Source: Cyclaneusma minus
Taxonomy: Eukaryota > Ascomycota > Leotiomycetes > Marthamycetales > Marthamycetaceae
Assembly: GCA_037179335.1 (NCBI GenBank)
Contig: JAKZHN010000019.1
Coordinates: 62,001 to 126,000 of the forward strand
Direction of reading: 5' to 3'
DNA length: 64,000 nt
Shown here: positions 56,393-64,000 of the stretch, one piece after another
How the letters are laid out: each line of letters starts with the position of its first letter
Position numbering within the stretch: the first letter of the stretch is position 1
Translations under genes and position numbers: made by a program
The notes under the pieces: generated by a model
What the model was told of the DNA's origin: nothing
The model's input: the letters and a program-made list of their open reading frames with translations, nothing else
Database searches by the model: none

Positions 56393-57837
56393 GCGCGGAG
56401 ATTGTTGAGCTGTATAAAAGTTGTGTCGCTGCATGATAGAAGATCGTTGCGGCGATCTTGTACTATACTACCTCTTGCTTTCACCCTGTGCTTTTCTAGG
56501 TAAGGTAGCTTAGCTATGTTTGAGGATGGGACATACGGGGTCATAAGATATCCAAGTTGGTGCTCCCCAATTCCACGGTAGACATTGGGTGTCTTCTCAC
56601 AGGCGATACCCCATAATTTGCTCATCCCTTCCTCGTACAAGCCCAACCCTTCTACTAGTATATAGGTATGCCAAAATCGTACATCATCAGCAAGATTCGA
56701 ATAGATTGAAATATCTGGTACATGGCTCAGTGGCAAGGGACCTCGTAGTCACCTTCTCGACCACCTCATTAGTCATAGGAGTTCGACTCCACAAAGTGAA
56801 AAAAGACACTATAAATTTTACCTATATTGCCATTGCCATTTTCTATTTTGGAGTCATTTTTGTGTCGTCCTTTCCAGAGCAATAGAAACAACTCTGTCAG
56901 CTTCTTGCCGAATGCCGATCTTGAGTTTTCTATCAATATTCGATTACTTTGCCTTGTCCGCCACTCCCGCTCTATAACAATTTCCCCAGGTCAGCAAAGA
57001 TAGAAAAGAATATTTTGAAACAGACGATGAAGGGTCAGGAAGCATATATCTCTAGGACCGGTCCTAGCTGCTATCTCAGATCCTCCGTCTCTTCGGGCTT
57101 CAAACTAGGTAGCCCCTTCTTTCCCGTTCAGGTTGTCAACTGCCTTTCTTGCAGTTTCTTGAGGTCTCGTTAAAGCTTGTCTGTCTTCATATTTCCTTCG
57201 GATGCGAGCTAGAACTTTCATGCTGAGGCTAGACTGCTTGAAAGAACGACATTTGGGAGGTTGTGAGGACTGGGGTTAATGGGTTTGCTTTCGATACAGT
57301 GATTCTTGGTTGAATGGTTCATCAACCGTAAATGCTGGAACAACTAAAGGTGAATCTGACAATCTGATAAACGAACATAGATTTGGAAAAGACCAATCTC
57401 TGGATTCAGAACAAGTCCGGACTCCTAGTCTACCGGTCCGTGAGGGCCCTGAGCTTGGCTCTTTGGCAGCAGAATAGTGACCTACGTTGAGTAACGCAAG
57501 ACCAATCCTCACGCCTTTCTTTAGAATGAAGCAGATCCGCGCTAAAGCCGGAGTGCTGTGTGATTGCAAATAGGGTATCTTGCAACACTAGGGTCTATAA
57601 TCCTTTTAGCTACACGTAGTATCGACTTCCCTTGCGGACCTCAACCGAGGAACAACACTCGAGATCCATTCCATATACATCAAGGCGAAGACAGTCTGAA
57701 ACCTTCTTCAATAATTAGGAGTATCTCCAGTGATCGATTACATCCTGACCACTGCCACACATGGATTGCAGGAAGAGGTCTGCAGACTTTTTTCGTCCCA
57801 CTGTACAGCCAAAGCCCATCGAGATTCTCTCACGTGC
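56393..57837. other. Convergent spacer, nothing recognised
   Basis: No supported gene. A tRNA-like string near 56720-56795 was examined and rejected. Confidence 0.5.
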
Positions 57838-58764
57838 TCAAGCTTGCATCATGCCCTTCTTAGCATCCTCAACCAACTTCTTAACGGCGGCCGTTCCTCT
57901 CTCGACCACCCCCTCCATCAACCTGCTCGCTTTTCTCAAATCATCCGGCCTCACAACTTTCCTCAACTCCATCGCCCTCAGCCTCTTCTGCATCGCGCCG
58001 CGTGCCAGTCTCACACCTCCAGCAGCTGTTTCGCCCGCCTTCGCCGCCGCGTTGAGTGCCTGATCTCTCGACTCCTTTGTCGGCGGTGGAACGGGGATGT
58101 TGAGCTGTGTGGCGGTATGCGGATCTTGTTGGGGAGTCAGGTTTAGGTCTTTGGAGGCTTGGATAGCTGAAATTATTGGTTTCACGTGCTATACTCAGAT
58201 GTCAGTCAAGACTCGCATCCAATGCAATATGATCAGAGGTGCTTCGCGACTTACATCTTGCTCTCCAACCAACACCATGATATTTCTTCCCCCTTTCGGC
58301 AACACCTGTGCCAAATCGCCCAGTTTCACCGTCGACTTCGGATCATTTTTGTTCAGCGCCACACGCACATTTTCCAAAACCTCCGGGTTGAAGCGACCGC
58401 CCGTCTTGAGTTTTCCAAGCTCGGTTTCTAGCTTCTTCGTTGCCTTGGAAATGCCGGCTTCGAGTGTGGAGAAATCGTAAGGGTCTTCAGCTTCTGGAAG
58501 CACCACTTCTTCTTGTTTTGACTTGCCACCTTTCTTGCAGAAAGGCGTGCTGGTTGTAAATGCTCTACATGTCTGCGGAGAGCCGAATGATTGAGGGCGG
58601 ACAGTGGAGGAATTTGTGGTGCGACAGTTGGAGATTTGGGGAATGCTGCAATTGCGGGTGCTGTAGGCTCGCAGGCTGCATCGTGGTTTGAGATCAGCTT
58701 TGGTTTGCCGACATGATCTCAGACACCGCAAAGTGCTCGCGTATAGAGGAAGACTTGTCGTCAT
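57838..58764 (-). CDS. RRF1: Mitochondrial ribosome recycling factor
   Basis: Splits post-termination mitochondrial ribosomes together with a mitochondrial EF-G. Two exons: 58764-58255 and 58188-57838, joined in phase 0 across a 66-base intron, about 286 residues. The frame is open to 58797; I prefer the ATG at 58764 because it starts the presequence MTTSLPLYASTLRCLRSCRQ. The mature domain has the RRF pattern: YDFSTLEAGISKATKKLETE, LGDLAQVLPKGGRNIMVLV, LNLTPQQDPHTATQLNIPVP, TKESRDQALNAAAKAGETAA, then RLARGAMQKRLRAMEL and VRPDDLRKASRLMEG. The length matches fungal homologues. Confidence 0.88.
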
Positions 58765-59007
58765 CGCGGGATTGGAGAATTGCTCTGCTGTCTCCACGCG
58801 ACCAACATTTGTTGATCCAAGACATCGCAGCCTTGCGCCGGAGAAACGTTTTAGCGGTGGCCAAGAGTCCTTCAGCCTCGTCCCCCATTATCTCCGCCAC
58901 CCTTCAACCCCCAAGTCCGTAATTGTTTTCCAACCTATAATCTGTTCCGCAAGCCAGTTTACAGGATCACTTTTGAACGCGGATTTGGACCTCACAGTAA
59001 TACCGAA

Positions 59008-60063
59008 ATGGCCAAGAAAACCAAACACCATTCCAAACCGAAGCCTTCCACGAAGAAGAAGAATACAGCATGCTCGCCCCAGATCCCACCCGCTTCTCGA
59101 GCTTCACCTCCCTCGCCCTTCCAAGTAAACTCCACTACAAAACCCAACATGGATCCTCTTCAATACTCGCAAACACTACTATCCAACAAACCACCTCGAA
59201 TCATCTTTGAATACGACGACCTCCCTCACAACACCATCAAAGCCCGAACCAAACCAAACCTCACCACTCCAAGAACCAAACCCAATATACCAACTCCAGA
59301 CCTCTCCCACTCCATCTCCGACTCACCCTCCTCCGACTCCGACTCCGACCTCGCCTCCACCTTCCCCTTCCTCTCCCTCCCCGCCGAACTCCGCAACAAA
59401 ATCTACACCCACCTCGTCCTCTCCCCCACCCAACCCATCCCCCTCTCCACCACCCACTCCTCCCCCACCTACCCCTTCTCTCTAACCCTCGCCTGCACCC
59501 AACTCCGCCACGAATCCCTCCACATCTACTACACAACCAACACCTTCTCCCTAACCCTAACCCGGCACCCCAGCACCCTAACCCCCTTCCTCACCACCGC
59601 GCTCCTACAATCCTGCCTCCACCACATCACCACCCTCCACCTAACAATCCACCGCTTCGGTCCCGGTTCCTACTTCGCCACCACCTTCCACCCCGCACTC
59701 TCCTCCGCCATCCTCTCCGGTTCCCTGCGCCGTCTCTACGTCAAAGTGCGTCACGAACATCTCATCGGCCACTACGGACCAGAATGGGACTGGGAACTCA
59801 AAGCATTAAACTTTCACTCTGGCAAATCGAATAAATCGAAACAGGAAGAGGGGTTTGGAGAGGGAAGAGTGGCGGAGACAAGGAAGGCGAGGAGGGCGAT
59901 GGGCTTGTTGAAGGGCTTGCTGAGGGATCCGGATTTGGAGGATGTGAGGTTGTGGGCGTATAGGAGGAGGGAGGATGAGGTGTTGGGATGGGTGGATGAT
60001 GAGGGGGATGTGGAGGATGTTACGGCGTTGTTGGATAGGGGGAGTGTGGGGAAGAGCTATTAG
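59008..60063 (+). CDS. F-box-like domain protein, fungal
   Basis: A single exon of 351 residues. A basic, Pro/Ser-rich N-terminus (about 110 residues) leads to FPFLSLPAELRNKIYTHLVL, the L-P-x-E-L-R-N-x-I-Y motif of the large fungal F-box-like/2EXR-type family, followed by LACTQLRHESLHIYYTTNTF. Such proteins are thought to act as substrate adaptors, but most have no known target. The end is charged (RRREDEVLGWVDDEGDVEDV). An internal ATG (59149, MDPLQYS) is a possible alternative start. CCCTAACCCTAACCC at 59559-59573 is coding (SLTLTR), not telomeric. Confidence 0.75.
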   Translation: MAKKTKHHSKPKPSTKKKNTACSPQIPPASRASPPSPFQVNSTTKPNMDPLQYSQTLLSNKPPRIIFEYDDLPHNTIKARTKPNLTTPRTKPNIPTPDLSHSISDSPSSDSDSDLASTFPFLSLPAELRNKIYTHLVLSPTQPIPLSTTHSSPTYPFSLTLACTQLRHESLHIYYTTNTFSLTLTRHPSTLTPFLTTALLQSCLHHITTLHLTIHRFGPGSYFATTFHPALSSAILSGSLRRLYVKVRHEHLIGHYGPEWDWELKALNFHSGKSNKSKQEEGFGEGRVAETRKARRAMGLLKGLLRDPDLEDVRLWAYRRREDEVLGWVDDEGDVEDVTALLDRGSVGKSY

Positions 60064-60617
60064 TTTTAGGATGAGCATCAATGGAAATACAAGCACACGT
60101 CCGAAGAGCAACTTCAGACGGGTCTATCGGTCTCTGCTCTTCCGAAAAATAATGTGATTGTGATAAATACATCACTTGTGCCATGCTTCGCGTATATGAT
60201 TTCACTGGATAGGGACTCAGCGGCAAAGAGCTACTCGCAAACATCACATTGGCACGAATCGAAGGCAGTTCAATTTCAGTTTTTAGAAAGTTGATTTGAT
60301 GAATGTTTTCAGCCAGGTTGAACAGCTCTATGAGCTGACCGTCTGAGGTTTTATCTATTTTTGCTTCGATTAAAACCCGTAGTATTCACCCTGTTCTACA
60401 AGCACGCCTAGTGAGTTGCCTGTGGATGACAGGTACGAACACCAAATGGTCCAAAAGCTGACCCATCATATCAGGAAACATGCAAATGAACTTTTTGATG
60501 AAACCCCTCGAGAAACAGCCAGATCTAGAGTGGCCGTTCATGTCGTGAAAAATTCATTGCAGAGGGCCCCCTCGACCCCTTGTATTCGCCGCCTCCCAGA
60601 TTCGTTCGCTAAGCAAT
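60064..60617. other. Convergent spacer
   Basis: 3' flanks of the F-box-like gene and the Hsp70 gene. No gene seen. Confidence 0.55.
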
Positions 60618-62718
60618 TTAGCGGGTAGACATAGCCTTCGTGACGACACGCTTCAGTGCCAACTCCTTCTTCTTCAGGTCATCAGAGGTGGAGTCCTCAA
60701 TCTCCAGTTGCTGCATGGCGTCGCTGAGGGCCTGCTCGATCTTGTCCTTGGTACCACGCTTGAGCTTGAGGGACATGGTAGGGTCCGAAACAATCTCCTC
60801 GACTCTCGAGATGTAGGACTCGAGCTGTTGCTTGGCCTCGAACTTCTTGCTGAAAGCCTCGTCGCTGCTCTTGAACTTCTCGGCGTCTGTAAAATCAAGT
60901 CAGCAAGAATTCTCTTTATAACCTGAAGGCAAACAAGTAAATTTCAGCACATACCAGCAACCATGGACTCGATCTCGCTCGACGAAAGCTTTCCGACAGA
61001 GTTGGAGATGGTGATGTTGGCACTGCGTCCAGAGGTCTTCTCAGTAGCAGTGACCTTCAGGATACCGTTGACGTCGACCTCGAAGACAACCTCAAGGACG
61101 GCATCACCAGCCTTCATGGGGGGGATGGGGGCCAAGGTGAACTCTCCGAGGGAGGTGTTGTCCTCACAGTTGACACGCTCACCCTGGAAAACAGGGAACT
61201 GGACGGTCTGTTGGTTGTCGGCAACCGTGGTGAAGGTGCGCTTCTTCAAGCAAGGAACGGTGTTTCCACGGGGAACGACAGGGGCGAAGATGTTACCCTC
61301 CATGGCAACACCGAGAGAAAGAGGGCAGACATCCAAAAGAAGGAGGTCAGCGGTGTCAGCGGAAGTAGCCTTGCCGGAAAGGATACCGGCCTGGACGGCG
61401 GCACCGTAGGCAACGGCCTCATCGGGGTTGATGCTCTTCTCGAGCTTCTTGCCGTCGAAGAAGTCGCTGAGGAGCTTCTGGATCTTGGGGATACGGGTAG
61501 AACCACCAACAAGCACGATCTCGTCGACCTTGCTCTTGTCGAGGTTGGCATCCTTCAGGACCTGGGCAACGGGGTCCAAAGTGCCCTGGAAAGCCTTGGA
61601 GTTCAGGTCCTCGAAACGGGCACGGGTGATCTGAGCGTTGAAGTCCTCACCGTCGAAGAGGGAGTCGATCTCAACGGTGGTCTGGGCACCGTTGGACAGA
61701 GTACGCTTGGCACGCTCGCAAGCAGTACGGAGACGGCGGAGAGCACGTGGGTCACCAGACAGGTCCTTCTTGGTCTTGCGCTGGAACTCCTTCTTGAAGT
61801 GCTCGAGCAGGTTGGTGTCGAAATCCTGTTGACCCAAGTGTTAGCTTTCAAGACAGGGACGCAAGAATTAAGCGCAGGCCCGTCGTCCAGAGGAACTCAC
61901 CTGTCCACCCAAGTGGGTGTCACCGGCGGTGGCCTTGACGGTGAAAACACCGCCCTGGATGTTGAGGAGGGAAACATCGAAAGTTCCTCCACCAAGATCG
62001 TAGATCAACACGTTGCGCTCCTTGCCAGACTTTCCGGCACCAAGACCGTAGGCGATGGCGGCTGCGGTAGGCTCGTTGATGATACGCAGGACGTTGAGAC
62101 CGGCGATGGCACCGGCGTCCTTGGTGGCTTGTCTCTGGTTGTCGTTGAAGTAGGCTGGAACAGTGATAACAGCCTTGGCAACCTTCTTGCCGAGCTTGGT
62201 CTCGGCGACCTCCTTCATCTTCATGAGGACCATGGAGGAGATCTCCTGTGGCGAGAAGGTCTTGGTCTCACCGAGGTACTCGACCTCCACCATGGGGTTT
62301 CCGCCCTGGTCGACGACCTTGAAAGGCCACGACTCGATGCTGGTCGCTGTCAGTATTGTAGTGCTGCATTGGCCGCGAGGTGGGAAGGCTCACTCCTTGG
62401 TCACTGTTGGGTCATCGAAGCGTCGTCCAACCAATCGCCTGGGCAAAGTAGTTAGCAGCTGCAGCTGAATCAACACCATGGCGGCAATTGAGCTTACTTG
62501 ATGTCGAAGATGGTATTCCTGGGGTTCATGGCGGCCTGGTTCTTGGCCGACTCGCCGATCAAGCGCTCCTTGTCGGTGAAGGACACGAAGGAGGGAGTGG
62601 TGAAGCTACCCTGCTCGTTGGCGATGATCTCGACATTGTTGCCCTCGTACTGCGCAACGCAGGAGTAGGTGGTTCCGAGGTCAATACCCACGGCGCCGTC
62701 GTAGACCTCGTCAGCCAT
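60618..62718 (-). CDS. SSB1: Hsp70 chaperone, ribosome-associated Ssb type
   Basis: Binds nascent chains at the ribosome with the RAC co-chaperone. Five exons: 62718-62498, 62438-62394, 62339-61901, 61825-60955 and 60886-60618, giving 614 residues, the Ssb length (613 in yeast). Actin-fold signatures are AVGIDLGTTYSC near residue 9, VLIYDLGGGTFDVS near 200 and IVLVGGSTRIPKIQ near 330. The start MADEVYDGAVGIDLG, the run DDPTVTKDIESWPFKVVD and the short C-terminus VVTKAMSTR without the EEVD tail separate Ssb from cytosolic Ssa. Codon use is strongly biased (GTC, ACC, AAG), as expected for high expression. The antisense frame 61211-62455 is a shadow. Confidence 0.95.
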
Positions 62719-63597
62719 CTTGGAAGTGGATTGGGGGGAGGATGGAGGGTATTGGAGAGACGAGGAGAGATGGTGGTTGAGGAGGAGGATGGAGTGTCTC
62801 AATTTGGCGCTCAGAGAAAATAATCTTTTCGCAGAAGTGGGTTTTTCGCCCACTCGGCAAGCGATAAGTGTTGCCTGAGGCCGCCATGCAGCTCCGTGCA
62901 CAGGCCACACCCCACCAGGGAGCTAGGAGCTCGGGTCGTCAACTGACAACATCAGCGATGAGGTGCGGCTGGAGTATTAATTGAGAATATTTAAAGTAAC
63001 TGGGAGCATTTCAATTTCTAAGAAGTTAGGAATGTTCCAAGTAATTCGAAATATTCCAAGTGATTAGGAATTTCCAAGTGATCGGGAATATTATTAGCGA
63101 ACAAGCTTAGTCTGTATGCGATTCCCTCAATGATTCTAATCATCCAGGCTTCTCTTCTTCCTTCACAGGGAGCTTTGGTCTCTAAGGAATTGTCTCCTCC
63201 CCAACAATCCAGGCTGTTTGCAATCCTTCCGATTGCTCTCAATCATCTGGTGTCATTCTAAATGCCTGGGTTAATCCTAGGCGTCTAGCTTGGTATTCTT
63301 GTTTCTACCAATCTGGGTCGCTGCTGATTCTTCGATTCGCCGTTTCCGGGTAGTCGTCACTTCTAAGCACTTGGATGTTTTGCAATCACTTGAATAGTCT
63401 CTGCTCTTCAACCTGTTGAAATAAGAACTATTTGACATTCAACCCTGCAAGGCCTGATGCCTTGATTATACATATAGGTTTGGAAGTCATCTTGAAAATT
63501 CCGTTGGCTTGAACTGTTTCTGGTATTCCCAGTCCACTTGTTTCTCTTCCGGTGTTTCTGGATTGCTCCTGTATAGATATGGACCATGGTGTTGATA
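62719..63597. other. Hsp70 promoter and spacer
   Basis: Upstream of the Ssb gene, with minisatellite block 5 at 62994-63096. No gene up to the stop codon of the right-edge gene. Confidence 0.5.
62994..63096 (+). repeat. 19-base minisatellite, block 5
   Basis: Units AAGTAACTGGGAGCATTTC (62994), AAGTAATTCGAAATATTCC, AAGTGATTAGGAATTTCC and AAGTGATCGGGAATATTA, the same consensus as blocks 1-3. Confidence 0.8.
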
Positions 63598-64000
63598 CTA
63601 ACCTTCCATCTCAACGTCATCATCATCATCAACCTCGTTGTCCCCTAACCCGGGTTGAGGGGATTCCGGAACGGGGTCCTGACCGGGGCCTCCAAAACCT
63701 CCGAGTGCCAGGCAAACTGTTTGACCCGCCGCCCCACTTCTATCCTCAACATATCCACGAGCCTTTTGTCCTTTGGGGAAGGGCTGGATTACCCTTCTGA
63801 CGCATCCTGGTCCAGACTGCCTATTACAAGGTTAGCGTCCAATTTCAATAACAATAACACGTGAAATGTTAACCTGAACTTACATGATTACACGTCGCTC
63901 CGCGATCATAAGATCTATTATATAACGCCATCGCCCATTGTACTTGGCAGAAACCTGCTCAAGGCGCTCGAACTCTCTATATTTGCCCTCGGTGATACCT
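63598..64000 (-). CDS. Unrecognised protein, 3' part only (runs off the window)
   Basis: The gene enters from the right edge: exon 64000-63885, a 64-base GT-AG intron, then the last exon 63820-63598. The visible part is about 112 residues: GITEGKYREFERLEQVSAKY and NGRWRYIIDLMIAERRVIM, then a Gly/Pro-rich tail (GGFGGPGQDPVPESPQPG) ending in an acidic DDDDDVEMEG. No family is recognised. The YREF...LEQ segment resembles the orphan exon at 38550-38705. It could be a host gene family or a repetitive-element gene. Confidence 0.5.

Noticed and set aside
56715..56800. TGGCTCAGTGG ... GGAGTTCGACTCC, resembling D and T arms
   Set aside because: The T-loop would have only five bases, no anticodon stem forms, and no acceptor stem is present. 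At most a decayed tRNA relic.
59559..59573. CCCTAACCCTAACCC telomere-like repeat
   Set aside because: It lies inside the F-box-like coding frame (SLTLTR) in a C/T-rich codon context. Coincidence is the simpler reading.
61211..62455. 414-codon frame opposite the Hsp70 gene
   Set aside because: A shadow frame caused by strong codon bias of the Ssb gene; known Hsp70 genes often show such antisense frames.

Overview
The window is nuclear DNA of a filamentous ascomycete (Pezizomycotina). The evidence is short GT-AG introns of about 50-80 bases, fungal-type genes (RTA1-family, DHA1/DHA2 and Yor1-like transporters, Rsc4, Ero1, TAF2, Cks1, Ssb-type Hsp70), and a sharply bounded AT-rich block of transposon wreckage carrying dense C-to-T/G-to-A change. 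The species cannot be told from the sequence. All gene models and homologies below were read by eye, without database searches.

Layout. 1-4.9 kb: a DHA1-type MFS transporter (+) and an RTA1-family membrane protein (-). 4.9-19.2 kb: an AT-rich block that can be decomposed into nested mobile elements. A Ty1/copia LTR element (6161-11812) sits inside a Fot1/pogo-type DNA transposon (5098-13304). Beside it lies a Ty3/gypsy element on the minus strand (13378-18884) with a perfect 5-base target duplication. All may sit inside an outer element with a 25-base terminal inverted repeat (4895-19244). 19.2-25.2 kb: gene-poor DNA with an assembly gap (21350-21660) beside long homopolymers, one small membrane-protein model and two fold-back structures. 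25.2-33.1 kb: two large drug-efflux-type genes, a DHA2 MFS and a Yor1-like ABCC transporter, both on the minus strand. 34.1-36.3 kb: a tandem cluster of three short paralogous genes starting MCFG/MGLG, with conserved phase-1 introns and duplicated Gly-rich exons. 37-39 kb: retroelement Gag scraps and blocks of a 19-base minisatellite. 39.3-64 kb: a conserved housekeeping block: Rsc4, Cks1, Ero1, TAF2, Cdc26, a mitochondrial RGG protein, mitochondrial ribosome recycling factor, an F-box-like protein, Ssb Hsp70, and a partial gene at the right edge.

Themes. Four of the left-hand genes concern membrane efflux or lipid/xenobiotic resistance and flank the transposon block. The right half serves transcription (RSC, TFIID), the cell cycle (Cks1, APC/C), oxidative folding, mitochondrial translation and co-translational folding; it shows no operon-like logic. 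The most unusual signals are: (1) the hypermutation pattern, in which surviving cytosines lie almost only in GpC, unlike CpA-driven RIP; (2) the MCFG/MGLG gene cluster; (3) a dispersed 19-base minisatellite found at five places, two of them close to what may be members of one unrecognised gene family.
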